DNA of 55,813 nt from contig JAEPOG010000008.1 of the NCBI GenBank assembly GCA_017643025.1, positions 1 to 55,813 of the forward strand, read 5' to 3'. Positions within the stretch are counted from its first letter, which is position 1. Every line of letters begins with the position of its first letter. Source of the DNA: Rhizobiaceae bacterium (GTDB lineage Bacteria > Pseudomonadota > Alphaproteobacteria > Rhizobiales > Rhizobiaceae). The notes beneath the pieces are model-generated. The model worked only from the letters and a program-made list of their open reading frames with translations. It searched no databases and was not told the DNA's origin. The position numbers were made by a program, and so were the translations under genes. Positions 1-8,250 of the stretch are shown piece after piece.

Positions 1-54
1 CAGCCATGCCACCGGCCAGATGTTCCGGTGCCTCGCGATGAAAGCGAATCTCAT
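1..54 (-). CDS. IS3-family transposase orfB, 5' end only (runs off the window)
   Basis: The minus strand starts an ATG at 54 and reads MRFAFIARHRNIWPVAWL before the window ends. This matches the N-terminus of IS3-group OrfB, the DDE transposase half made with OrfA. The start overlaps the orfA stop as ATGA, the usual coupled arrangement. Only 18 codons are present, so the catalytic residues cannot be checked. Confidence 0.7.
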   Translation of the reverse strand, partial: MRFAFIARHRNIWPVAWL

Positions 55-245
55 GTCACTTCCCTCGCGAAGTAGGCTGCGGCCTTTTTTAGGATGTCGC
101 GCTCCGCCTTCAGCTTCGCTACTTCCTTGCGCAGCCGGTCAATCTCGAGATGCTCGGGGGAGGTGGCTCGCAAGCTCTGTTGTGCCTCCACGCGGTGCTC
201 AGGGCGCGGAACGTCACAATCGTTCAAGCCATCTGAACTATGCAC
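51..245 (-). pseudogene. IS3-family transposase orfA, truncated remnant
   Basis: The last 30 or so residues (EIDRLRKEVAKLKAERDILK and on to AAAYFAREVT) are the leucine-zipper C-terminus typical of IS3-group OrfA, which helps assemble the transposase. The first half of this 64-residue frame does not look like the OrfA helix-turn-helix, and normal OrfA is about 90-100 residues. I therefore read it as a 5'-truncated copy whose start has been replaced by other sequence. No terminal repeat is visible between here and 330. The adjoining stretch 246-330 holds nothing I recognise. Confidence 0.65.
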
Positions 246-330
246 ACGGCCGACATCTCGGCGAGCTTCGGCCGGTCCAACAGGTCATGACCACAGTTCC
301 GCACCGCGGGGCTGAATTTCTTCAGGGTTC

Positions 331-1200
331 TCACGCGCGCGCGCCGACCACCTGTGCTGTCATCGTCGTTCTGCCCGCGTGATCCGCGCACCAAAGATCC
401 ACTCCCCCTGCTGTCCGGAGCGCGTTCATCGTGAACTCTGTGCCGTGGAAAAGCGGTGCAACCCCGCGATAGGAGAAGGAGCGGGGCGGCAGTCCGCCGT
501 CGATCCGGGACGCCATGTGCAGCATCAGTGTGGCTTGGAGCGGTCCATGCACGACGAGCCCTGGGTAACCTTCCTCCTGGCGCGCATATTCGACGTCGTA
601 ATGGATCCGGTGGCCGTTGAACGTCAGCGCAGAATAGCGAAAGAGCAGCGTCGTGGTGGCCTCGACCGTCTCACTATGGTCAGCAGCCGGGGTCTGGCAG
701 GGGTCTCCTCGGGCACGCAATGTCCCCATATGGCTCGGAATTGTCGGTTCCGGTGCGCGGTACACGATGTCCTGTCGTTCGGCGATCGCCGTCTTCTCGT
801 CGCACACGATCTCGTGATCGACCGCGACAAATACCAGGTCGCCGCTGCGTCCGCTCTTCAGGGAAACGTTAGCAATCCGAGAGATGCGGGTAACCTCCGT
901 CGCGATCCGCAGAGGCTCATAGAATTTTACCTTTCCCCCCGCCCACATGCGGCGCTGGAGCGGCACTGGTGGAAGGAAGCCGCCGCGCGCCGGATGTCCG
1001 TCCGGCCCGAGTTCTCCGGTAGGCCGGGCCTGTGGAGCAAGACACCAGTGGATGGCGAGCGGGGCGTGAACGCCGGAAGGACACGCCGCTTCGCCGAGCG
1101 TCGCCTCGAAACGCTCAACAAGCGCCGGCGTGATTATGTCGGTCTGGCGCTCCTCGCGGCCGATCCATCGGCGCAGGTGATCGATGTCGATGCCGCTCAT
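331..1200 (-). CDS. MaoC-like (hot-dog fold) acyl-CoA hydratase, mesaconyl-CoA hydratase type
   Basis: This 289-residue protein has two hot-dog halves. The C-terminal half carries RYSALTFNGHRIHYD followed by GYPGLVVHGPLQA, the hallmark of the MaoC/FAS1-like dehydratases that include mesaconyl-C4-CoA and itaconyl-CoA hydratases. The family adds or removes water across the double bond of an enoyl-CoA in the cytoplasm. The start ATG at 1200 overlaps the stop of the upstream CoA-transferase (ATGA), so the two are translationally coupled. It is the last gene of the minus-strand operon MmgE, acyl-CoA dehydrogenase, CaiB, MaoC. I cannot assign the exact substrate; a branched or dicarboxylic C5-type enoyl-CoA is a guess from the neighbours. 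Confidence 0.85.
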   Translation of the reverse strand: MSGIDIDHLRRWIGREERQTDIITPALVERFEATLGEAACPSGVHAPLAIHWCLAPQARPTGELGPDGHPARGGFLPPVPLQRRMWAGGKVKFYEPLRIATEVTRISRIANVSLKSGRSGDLVFVAVDHEIVCDEKTAIAERQDIVYRAPEPTIPSHMGTLRARGDPCQTPAADHSETVEATTTLLFRYSALTFNGHRIHYDVEYARQEEGYPGLVVHGPLQATLMLHMASRIDGGLPPRSFSYRGVAPLFHGTEFTMNALRTAGGVDLWCADHAGRTTMTAQVVGARA

Positions 1201-2315
1201 TCGGTAGTTTCCGCGAACTCGTTCCGCAGCGCCTCGGTATGAGCGCCGAGCGCCGGGACAGGACCGTCCTTGATCGCGCGGCGCACCGGAGAAGCGACAC
1301 CCTCGAAGGGGCCGCCGGGCGTCTCGATAGTCAGGCGCCTCAGTGCCGCATGGGAGGAAAGGTCCTTGACGGTCGAGACTTTCGACCAGGCCAGCTTGGC
1401 CGCCTCCAGCTTCGTGATCGCCTCGGTGCGGGTCATGGCGCCGAAGATCCCTGCCATTATGACGCCGAGCGCTTGCCGGTTCTCGACGCGGCTTGGATTG
1501 TCGTGGAACAACGGGTCCTCGATAAGGTCGGGCCGTCCCAGCACGCTGGTACACAGGCGACGCCACTCCCCGGGGTTCTGCACCACGATGACGATTTCGC
1601 CGTCCGAGCAGGTGACCGCACCGTAAGGGTAGATCGCAGCATGCTCCAGGCCGGTGCGCGGGGTGGGCTTGCCGCCGTAGTCGTAGTGCAGCAGCGGTAC
1701 ACTCATCATGTCGGCCATGGTGTCGAACATGGCAATTTCGATCGCACTGCCCCGACCGGAGGTCGAACGTTCGATGAGCGCCTCCAACACTGCTGCGTGC
1801 GCGTTCATCCCGGTCATCACGTCTGCGATGGAGACGCCGACCTTGACCGGCGTGTCCGGCGTTCCGGTGACGGAGCACAAACCGCTCTCCGCCTGGATCA
1901 GCATATCGTAGGCGCGCATGTCGCGTGCCGCGCTGTCCTGCCGGTAGCCGACGATGTCGACCGCGACCAGCCGCGGATAGCGCGCTACCAGTCCTGAGGC
2001 ACCGAGGCCCAGGCGTTGCGCGCCACCTGGTGCGAGGTTCTGGATGAAGACGTCGGCCTTTGCCACCATCCGTTCGACCAGCGCACGGTCCGTTTCATCC
2101 TTGATGTCAAGGACGGCACTCTCCTTGCCGCGGTTGAGCCAGGCGAAATAGGCGCTCGTGCCGCGCACGGCTTTGTCGTAGTGGCGCGCCGTCTCGCCCT
2201 CGGCGCGCTCGATCTTGATGACGCGTGCTCCAGCGTCTGCGAGCCTAAGAGTGCAGGTGGGGGCGGCCACCGCTTGCTCGATGGCAACGACTAGCAGCTC
2301 TTTCAAGGGGAGCAT
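1197..2315 (-). CDS. CaiB/BaiF family (type III) CoA-transferase
   Basis: This 372-residue protein has the family pattern: an N-terminal domain with GARVIKIER (about 29-37), the NRGKESAVLDIK segment (61-72), and AYDMLIQAESGL, where D137 matches the catalytic aspartate that forms the mixed anhydride in formyl-CoA transferase relatives. These enzymes move CoA from a donor thioester to a carboxylic acid. It follows the acyl-CoA dehydrogenase by 11 bases and overlaps the MaoC gene by four. The three together could activate an acid to its CoA ester, oxidise it and hydrate it. The length is slightly below the usual 390-450, but the motifs are intact. The substrate is unknown. Confidence 0.88.
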   Translation of the reverse strand: MLPLKELLVVAIEQAVAAPTCTLRLADAGARVIKIERAEGETARHYDKAVRGTSAYFAWLNRGKESAVLDIKDETDRALVERMVAKADVFIQNLAPGGAQRLGLGASGLVARYPRLVAVDIVGYRQDSAARDMRAYDMLIQAESGLCSVTGTPDTPVKVGVSIADVMTGMNAHAAVLEALIERSTSGRGSAIEIAMFDTMADMMSVPLLHYDYGGKPTPRTGLEHAAIYPYGAVTCSDGEIVIVVQNPGEWRRLCTSVLGRPDLIEDPLFHDNPSRVENRQALGVIMAGIFGAMTRTEAITKLEAAKLAWSKVSTVKDLSSHAALRRLTIETPGGPFEGVASPVRRAIKDGPVPALGAHTEALRNEFAETTE

Positions 2316-2326
2316 CGCGGGCGTCC

Positions 2327-3499
2327 TCAGTAGGAGCGTGGCATTCCGAGAACATGCTCGGAGAGATAGCTCAGAATCAGGTTGGTCGAGATCGGAGCCA
2401 CCTGATAGAGCCGTGTCTCGCGGAACTTCCGCTCAATGTCGTATTCTTCCGCGAACCCGAAGCCGCCATGCGTCTGCACGCAGGCTTCCGCCGCCGCCCA
2501 GGCAGCCTCTGCCGCAAGCATCTTGGCAGTGTTGGCCTGTTCGCCGCAGTCCTCGCCGGCCTCGTAGAGGCTCGTAGCCTGATGCACCATCAGTTCGGCC
2601 GCACGCGTCTGAGCATAGGCCCGCGCGATCGGAAACTGTACGCCTTGGTTCTGGCCGATCGGACGTCCGAACACGATGCGTTCGCTGGCATAGGCCGCGG
2701 CCTTCTCGACGAACCACTTGGCGTCTCCGATGCACTCTGCGGCAATCAGGATGCGCTCCGCGTTCATGCCGGACAAGATGTAGCGGAATCCCTCGCCTTC
2801 CTCGCCGATCCGATTTTCGGCCGCTACGCGCACGTCGTCGAAGAAGACTTCGGTGGTGGAATGGTTCATCATGGTGTGGATCGGCTTGATGGTCATGCCC
2901 GACTTCAGTGCCTCCCGCATGTCGACGATGAAAACCGACATGCCGCCGGTGCGTTTGGGGGCCTCCGCCTTTGGTGTGGTGCGGGCTAGAAGCAGCATGA
3001 GGTCGGAAAATTCCGCACGCGAGGTCCACACCTTCTGGCCGTTGATCACATAGACATCGCCCTCGCGCCGCGCGAATGTCTTGATCGACGTCGTGTCGGT
3101 GCCGCTCGTCGGCTCAGTGACGCCAAAGGCCTGCAGGCGTAGTTCCCCCGACGCGATGAGAGGCAGGTACTTTCGCTTCTGTGCCTCGCTGCCGTGCCGC
3201 AGCAGTGCACCCATGATGTACATCTGTGCATGGCAGGCCGCCCCGTTGGCCCCGGCGCGCTGCACCTCCTCAAGGATCGCCGCGGCGGCCGAGAGCGGGA
3301 GGCCCGAACCGCCATACTCCTCCGGGATTAGAACCGAAAGGTAGCCCGCGTCCTGGAGCGCCTTCACAAATTGGCTCGGATAAATTTTCTCGCGGTCGAG
3401 CCGCCGCCAGTAGTCCGGCGCGAAGCTGTCGCAGAGTCTTCGAACGCTCTGCCTGATTTGGGCGATTTCGTCGCCCTGCGGAAGGTCCTTGATGATCAT
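2327..3499 (-). CDS. acyl-CoA dehydrogenase, isovaleryl-type catalytic base
   Basis: A full-length 390-residue FAD acyl-CoA dehydrogenase: helical N-terminal domain with IPEEYGGSGLP, beta domain with FGVTEPTSGTDT and the VINGQKVWTS segment, and C-terminal helical domain with the QTHGGFGFAEEY motif. The position that is the catalytic Glu in medium-chain enzymes (the YEG motif) is Gln366 here (LYQVAPIS). A Glu is instead present at E248 (GMNAERILIAA), aligning with the base of isovaleryl-CoA dehydrogenase. That suggests a branched or short acyl-CoA substrate and a working enzyme. It sits 22 bases downstream of the MmgE gene and 11 upstream of the CoA-transferase, in one operon. Electrons would go to electron-transfer flavoprotein, which is not encoded here. 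Confidence 0.88.
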   Translation of the reverse strand: MIIKDLPQGDEIAQIRQSVRRLCDSFAPDYWRRLDREKIYPSQFVKALQDAGYLSVLIPEEYGGSGLPLSAAAAILEEVQRAGANGAACHAQMYIMGALLRHGSEAQKRKYLPLIASGELRLQAFGVTEPTSGTDTTSIKTFARREGDVYVINGQKVWTSRAEFSDLMLLLARTTPKAEAPKRTGGMSVFIVDMREALKSGMTIKPIHTMMNHSTTEVFFDDVRVAAENRIGEEGEGFRYILSGMNAERILIAAECIGDAKWFVEKAAAYASERIVFGRPIGQNQGVQFPIARAYAQTRAAELMVHQATSLYEAGEDCGEQANTAKMLAAEAAWAAAEACVQTHGGFGFAEEYDIERKFRETRLYQVAPISTNLILSYLSEHVLGMPRSY

Positions 3500-3521
3500 G
3501 CCGGCCTGTCCATCGCTTGCG

Positions 3522-4922
3522 TCACGCCGTTACTTCCACCTGCCGGGCCGGTGCGTTGACGGGTATCAGCGCTCCCACGGCATCCAGCTGGCCGATCGCC
3601 CAGAGGCGGGGCAGGACATTGTCCAGTTCGGCAGGTGCGGCCGCGCCGGAGAAGGCCGCGAGCTTCCGCACCTTTGAGTCGATCTCGTCTCTTGAAAGCG
3701 TGTTGCCCGGATCGCCCTTCGGCTCGTCGACGCGTGCCTCGAGGCGCCGGCCGTCGACGGTCTCCAGCGCCACCTTTCCGATCCAGCGCGCTGGATAAGC
3801 GCCGTCCACCTCCGCGTCGAGTTCCATGCGCACGCGATCGCGGAAGGCGGCGATATCCGGCCGCGCATAGGCCTGTTCGAACTCGTTCATGCCGGCGCGG
3901 CCGAAGGCGGCGATGAGGCCGAGTGTCGTGCCCATCGAGAACTTCGCCTGATGGACGCTCGACGGCGACACCACCGGTCCCAGCACGTCGATCGCGCCCT
4001 GGTGCACCAGCGCCGTCACACCACTGATATCCGCCATCTTCAGAGAATTCTCCTGCATTGCCTTGAGAAGCGCATCCGCCGCCGGATGCGTATGCCGGCA
4101 CGAAGCGTGGAATTTGAAAGAGGTTTCAGCGAGCGCCCAGCGGCTGCCGAGCCGGTCGGCCAGCTTCGCCGGGTCGGCATCACGCGACATCCCGGCGGCC
4201 ATCCCTTGCGGTCCCTCCAGTATCTGTTTCGCGCCGGTTAAGCCCTCTCGCGCCAGTGACGCCGCGATAAGCCCGTTTGCAGCAGCTTTGCCGGTATGCA
4301 GCGGCTTCGAATCAGCTCCATCGCGCAGGAACTCCCACAGCCCAGCCGCCTGCGTACCTGCCGACCCGAAAGCATGCAGCATCGTCACCGGCGTCAGGCC
4401 GAGCACTCGTCCCGCGGCTGCTGCAGCGGCGATCGTGCCGGCCGTGCCGGTCGTGTGAAAGATCTTGTAGTGGGAGCGGCCGAGGAACTCGCCGATCCGG
4501 ATGCCGACTTCGTATCCCGCGACGACTGCCGCGATGAACACCTTTCCCGAGACGCGCTTTTCCTGGGCCAGTGCAAGCGCGGCCGGGAAAACAACGGTGG
4601 CCGGATGCAACACCGAACCATTGTGCACGTCGTCTTGTTCCGCAACATGCGAGGATGCCCCGTTCACCAGCGCGGCGAAAAGCGCTGACGAGGAGGAGCG
4701 GTCTATCAATATTTCGCAAGGGCCGTCGCCCGGCCCCATCGACTTCGCGAACCGAGACAGGATTTCGACCGGAGGCACCCCCTTGCCGGCAAGTGCGGAA
4801 CCTACCCAATCCACGAACAGGTCAACCGCCCGGGCCGAGACCGAAGCCGGGATGTCTCTGAAACGAAGCTCAGCCGCGAAGGCGGCCAAGGCCGAGCCAT
4901 GATGGTCGGATCCATTGCCCAT
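3522..4922 (-). CDS. MmgE/PrpD family protein (2-methylcitrate dehydratase / cis-aconitate decarboxylase fold)
   Basis: A 466-residue MmgE/PrpD protein. Visible family motifs are the acidic DDVH (97-100) and VLHPATVVFPAALALA with H106, FHTTGTAGT with H156, SKPLHTGKAAANG with K206, and FKFHASCRHTHPAAD. These match the active-site regions of cis-aconitate decarboxylase and 2-methylcitrate dehydratase. The family dehydrates or decarboxylates tricarboxylic and related acids without metal. It is first in the minus-strand run with the acyl-CoA dehydrogenase, CoA-transferase and hydratase, which suggests it makes an unsaturated dicarboxylic acid that is then linked to CoA. That is inference; many MmgE proteins have unknown substrates. 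The 269 bases upstream (4923-5191) hold no gene I trust. Confidence 0.82.
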   Translation of the reverse strand: MGNGSDHHGSALAAFAAELRFRDIPASVSARAVDLFVDWVGSALAGKGVPPVEILSRFAKSMGPGDGPCEILIDRSSSSALFAALVNGASSHVAEQDDVHNGSVLHPATVVFPAALALAQEKRVSGKVFIAAVVAGYEVGIRIGEFLGRSHYKIFHTTGTAGTIAAAAAAGRVLGLTPVTMLHAFGSAGTQAAGLWEFLRDGADSKPLHTGKAAANGLIAASLAREGLTGAKQILEGPQGMAAGMSRDADPAKLADRLGSRWALAETSFKFHASCRHTHPAADALLKAMQENSLKMADISGVTALVHQGAIDVLGPVVSPSSVHQAKFSMGTTLGLIAAFGRAGMNEFEQAYARPDIAAFRDRVRMELDAEVDGAYPARWIGKVALETVDGRRLEARVDEPKGDPGNTLSRDEIDSKVRKLAAFSGAAAPAELDNVLPRLWAIGQLDAVGALIPVNAPARQVEVTA

Positions 4923-5191
4923 GATTGATTCTCTAGGTTGACGCCAGATCGTGTCCGTTCGGCCGCACGGGCTGAAGAGACGCTACCAGCACGTAAGTTC
5001 GCCGAACACAATTCGGGATTCGGGAACGGTGCTTTTGGTGGAAACAAACGCTATCCGAGTGCGGATGTACCAAGCACCAGCATCCGCAATCGTCTCCTCG
5101 CTCTTTGGTAGAATGATGAACCAGGGCCGATGACATTTTTTCGGCAGGCGGTGGGTATAGTGCCACAGGCAGTCCCAGCGAAATCGCCATC

Positions 5192-5818
5192 TCAGTTATT
5201 CCTTGCATCAAGTTTGCGCAGCAGCTCGTCGAGCGGCATCAGGTCGGCATACTTCTGTCCGATGTCGAAGAGATTTGCCGCGTGCGGATCGAGCGCCCTG
5301 TCGCCCACGCATTCCGGGACGACAACGGTGCGGATGTTCCGGCTCATGGCATCGATGGCACTGGCGCGGACGCACCCGCTGGTCGTGCATCCAACCATGA
5401 TCAGAGAATCGATCCCGCCATGGGTCATCAGCGCTGCCAGGGGCGTGTCGAAGAACGCGGAGGCCTGGTTCTTCCGGATCACGAGTTCGCCGGTGCGAGG
5501 AGAAAGTTTCGGCACGACCTGGCTGGCCCAGGCGTCCTCGGTCAGGTCCCGTAGCCGAGGCACCTTTTCGCACCACAGACCAGCATCGGACCCGTCGGTG
5601 GCATAGACTATCCGGGTGAAGATGACGGGCATGCCCAGCCGGCGGATTTTACCGAGGAGCGGCACGGTCGCGTGGACGGCGGCATTGATGTTGCCGCCGC
5701 CCAGGATGTCGGGATCGTTGAATCCGTTCACCAAATCAACGACGAGTAGGGCGGGCGAACGGCCAAGTCCGGTGGACTGGCCGAAGGTCTGCCGGGCATA
5801 TACATCTGGAGTATTCAT
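5192..5818 (-). CDS. isochorismatase-fold amidohydrolase, N-carbamoylsarcosine amidase-like
   Basis: A 208-residue cysteine hydrolase. The triad of the family is visible: D28 in ALLVVDLVNGF, K116 in LVIRKNQASAFF, and C149 in GCTTSGCVRASAIDAM. The N-terminal GLGRSPALLVVD, the GGGN at 40-43 and the C-terminal CVGDRALDPHAANLFDIGQKY segment resemble N-carbamoylsarcosine amidase, which splits N-carbamoylsarcosine into sarcosine, CO2 and ammonia. It lies 22 bases after the cyclodeaminase-like gene and close to the divergent HyuA/HyuB genes, whose relatives hydrolyse N-methylhydantoin to N-carbamoylsarcosine. That context fits a carbamoyl-amino-acid substrate. A maleamate or nicotinamide-type amide is a less likely alternative. 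Confidence 0.85.
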   Translation of the reverse strand: MNTPDVYARQTFGQSTGLGRSPALLVVDLVNGFNDPDILGGGNINAAVHATVPLLGKIRRLGMPVIFTRIVYATDGSDAGLWCEKVPRLRDLTEDAWASQVVPKLSPRTGELVIRKNQASAFFDTPLAALMTHGGIDSLIMVGCTTSGCVRASAIDAMSRNIRTVVVPECVGDRALDPHAANLFDIGQKYADLMPLDELLRKLDARNN

Positions 5819-5840
5819 GGTCGCGCTCCGGCCGGGCTGC

Positions 5841-6854
5841 TCAGGTCGAGATCATCTTCTTCTCGATCCCGAGTCCCTTTTCCATCGCACGTTGGTATTC
5901 CAGCGGTACGGTCGCGGAGTCCTGAAGCGCAATGCCGGTCGAATCGAAGATCGTGATCTCGTCGTCGGACGTCCGACCAGACTTGCGGCCGACGATAACT
6001 TCGCCGATCTCTCCCGCAATGTCGTCTTCCTTAATGAGACCGCTTGATAGAGGAACGTTGATTTCGCCGTCCGTCCGGCACTGGCGGATGTCGTCGACGA
6101 AGATTCGGGCCCTGGTTAGCAGCGTGCCCTCCAGTTCCTGGTCCCCCGCCTTGTCGGCCCCGACGGCGGCGATGTGCGTGCCCGGCGAGATCCACTCCGC
6201 CCGGATGAGCGGTTCGCGCGCCGGGGTGAGGGTCACTACGACATCGGCGCCCCGGACGACTTCCTCGAGATTGGTAGACGGTTGCAGTTCGAAACGCTCA
6301 TAGCGGGGCTGCTGCTCTTGGACGAAATGATCCAGCGTCTCCTGACTGCGGCTCCAGATCCGGACCTCGTCCCAGTCGAAGACCTCGTTGCACGTCGCGA
6401 GTGCCCCTTCCGCCATATTTCCGGCGCCCACGATCGCAAGTTTGCGCGAGTCGGGTCTAGCGAGCCATTTCGCCGAAACCGCCCCTGCTGATCCCGTGCG
6501 CATGACGGTATGATAGGATCCGTCGACAATCGCGAGGGGAAAGCCGGTTTCGGGCTCGGTGTAGATGAGGATCGAAAAGACCGTCGGAAGATTGTAGCGC
6601 TCCCGGTTCCTTTCGCGTATCGACACCCATTTGCACGCAGCTGCGTGCGGTTCCTCGATGTAGGAGGGCATCGCCTCCCATTCTCCCGGAAACCTGTCGA
6701 GCACGATGTGACCCTTCGGATCCATGTAGTAGCGGCCCTCGCCATGCATCCGATAAGCCTGCTCGACGCAGTCGTTGTACTCACCGGGCGTCAGAAGCCC
6801 GATCATCTCGTTGCGGCCCAGTATCAGCGTCTTGCGGTTAGCCCAGTTTTCCAA
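5841..6854 (-). CDS. ornithine cyclodeaminase / mu-crystallin family protein
   Basis: About 337 residues from a TTG start at 6854. I chose this start because GGAG lies 7 bases upstream; the frame is open 18 codons further but without a Shine-Dalgarno site. It shows the substrate Lys (CKWVSIRERN, K75), MRTGSAGAVSAKWLA with R119, the Rossmann loop GAGNMA at 143-148, and GADKAGDQELE. Family members are NAD(P)-dependent ornithine cyclodeaminases, ketimine reductases, or alanine or opine-type dehydrogenases that handle imino acids. Following the LysR gene and preceding the carbamoylsarcosine-amidase-like gene, it may process the amino acid released from a carbamoyl or imino compound. The substrate is not determinable from the sequence. 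Confidence 0.85.
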   Translation of the reverse strand: MENWANRKTLILGRNEMIGLLTPGEYNDCVEQAYRMHGEGRYYMDPKGHIVLDRFPGEWEAMPSYIEEPHAAACKWVSIRERNRERYNLPTVFSILIYTEPETGFPLAIVDGSYHTVMRTGSAGAVSAKWLARPDSRKLAIVGAGNMAEGALATCNEVFDWDEVRIWSRSQETLDHFVQEQQPRYERFELQPSTNLEEVVRGADVVVTLTPAREPLIRAEWISPGTHIAAVGADKAGDQELEGTLLTRARIFVDDIRQCRTDGEINVPLSSGLIKEDDIAGEIGEVIVGRKSGRTSDDEITIFDSTGIALQDSATVPLEYQRAMEKGLGIEKKMIST

Positions 6855-7092
6855 TTCTTTTCTCCAAACACATCTGGTTTTTGCAGGCAGCCGATGGGGC
6901 CGAAGCATCGGCGGCCGTCGTCATTCAGGGATCAAAGCGGCGGGCGCGTCAAGGTCGGGCATCGGCAAGGCGGAGGAGTCGGGCACGGGGTTGCACCGGA
7001 TGGAGCGACGGAAGCCGAAGCGCAACTTACCGGCGCACGGAACCATTGCTCAGCTTTTCGCGGTCGCGGCTTGCCCCGGCGGCTTAAACAAG

Positions 7093-8004
7093 TCAGGGCA
7101 CGAAACTGCGATAGGCGGTCCCCACGCGCTGGCTCGTCGCGACGAACCGCTTCATGGCGGTGGTCAAATTCGACCGGCGCCAAGCGATATGCGTCTCGAC
7201 CAGCGTCGGCACATCCATCTCTATCCGGCGGGGAACGATTGCATGCGTGCCGCAGAAGCTGGGCATGCCGCAGAAGATGGTTGCTCCCACGCCGGCCGTA
7301 ACGAGCCCAAGAATGCCCGTCAGGCTCGACGCTTCCTGACCGACCTTGAGCACCTGACCGTGCTTCTGGAACACGTCGACCAGGATTCGCCGGAAGGTGG
7401 GCCATTCGGCGTTGGTTCCCAGAACCAGCGCCTCCTCCGCCAGTTCATGGACCGTAATCGCCTCTTTCCCCGAAAGCGGATGGGAAGGCGGCAGAAGTGC
7501 CACGAGCGAATGGCGCGCCACGGGCCTGGACTCGATTTCGGAGCTCTGGAAGGAGCCCTCAATGAAGCCGACGTCGATTTCGCCCTGCAGGATGCGGTCG
7601 CGCTGAACCGGCGATGTCAGGTAGATCAGTTCGAGGCGCACGTCGCGATTGTCGAGCCGGAACTGACGGGCGATTTCGGGCACCAACGAATGTCCCGTGA
7701 TGGTCGTATAGCCGATGCGGAGGATCGCCTTGGTACCAGACTCGAGCAGCCGGACAGTGCTCTCGGCAACCCCGATCTTAGCAAGGATCTCCTGGGCCTC
7801 TTCCAAGAGGTAGCGCCCGGTCGCCGTGAGCATCACCTTGCGCGTCGTGCGTTCCAGCAGCCTTGTTTCCAGCCTGTCTTCGAGCTCCCGCACGAGTCTG
7901 CTGACGGCCGGTTGAGCCATTCCGAGCCGTTCTGCGGCACGGTGGAAATTCAGTTCCTCGGCGACTGCGACGAACGTCGAAAGATGCTTCAACTCATAGC
8001 GCAT
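7093..8004 (-). CDS. LysR-family transcriptional regulator
   Basis: This 303-residue protein begins MRYELKHLSTFVAVAEELNF and has the LysR winged helix-turn-helix in its first 60 residues (HRAAERLGMAQPAVSRLVRE), then a periplasmic-binding-like effector domain (from about 90). It is divergent from hyuA at 8251 and lies upstream of the catabolic minus-strand genes, the classical position for a regulator acting on the shared intergenic region 8005-8250. A dyad TGATA-N9-TATCA sits three bases upstream of its start codon and contains a T-N11-A core, consistent with autoregulation. The inducer is unknown; a hydantoin or carbamoyl compound is plausible from the neighbours. A 238-base gap (6855-7092) separates it from the next minus-strand gene and shows nothing I can name. 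Confidence 0.9.
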   Translation of the reverse strand: MRYELKHLSTFVAVAEELNFHRAAERLGMAQPAVSRLVRELEDRLETRLLERTTRKVMLTATGRYLLEEAQEILAKIGVAESTVRLLESGTKAILRIGYTTITGHSLVPEIARQFRLDNRDVRLELIYLTSPVQRDRILQGEIDVGFIEGSFQSSEIESRPVARHSLVALLPPSHPLSGKEAITVHELAEEALVLGTNAEWPTFRRILVDVFQKHGQVLKVGQEASSLTGILGLVTAGVGATIFCGMPSFCGTHAIVPRRIEMDVPTLVETHIAWRRSNLTTAMKRFVATSQRVGTAYRSFVP

Positions 8005-8006
8005 AC

Positions 8007-8059
8007 TGATAACGGTAGCGTATCAATCGTTACAAAATGATTATTTAACGTTCAAAATG
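8007..8059. promoter_or_regulatory. LysR/hyuA divergent control region: dyad plus direct repeat
   Basis: TGATA (8007-8011) and TATCA (8021-8025) form a 5-bp inverted repeat with a T-N11-A core, the form recognised by LysR proteins. Next to it CAAAATG occurs twice, at 8033-8039 and 8053-8059, exactly 20 bases apart, i.e. two helical turns on one face. The stretch is AT-rich compared with the surroundings. The rest of 8060-8250 contains no further site I can support. These are candidate regulator sites only. Confidence 0.45.
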
Positions 8060-8250
8060 TCAAGGGATAGTATTGAATTAATCGCATGTTGGAACGGGCC
8101 TCAACACGATCGCCAAGGGATCTGATCCGCATCATCGGTCGATGCAATGTCCTCCCTGCAGTCAGCAGGCAACGGTTCGGCTTTCGGGCAGCTTCGGGTC
8201 CGGTGCGGTTAGTGCAAGGTGTCCGGCTATGCCGGGCGAGAGGTGAATGA

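Noticed and set aside
1201..1878. Upstream extension of the MaoC frame into the CaiB gene
   Set aside because: The extension overlaps the conserved CoA-transferase on the same strand; the ATGA-coupled ATG at 1200 is the sensible start.
4933..5211. 92-codon minus-strand frame between the MmgE and amidase-like genes
   Set aside because: No Shine-Dalgarno site, no similarity recognised, and it runs into the end of the downstream-lying gene; probably chance.
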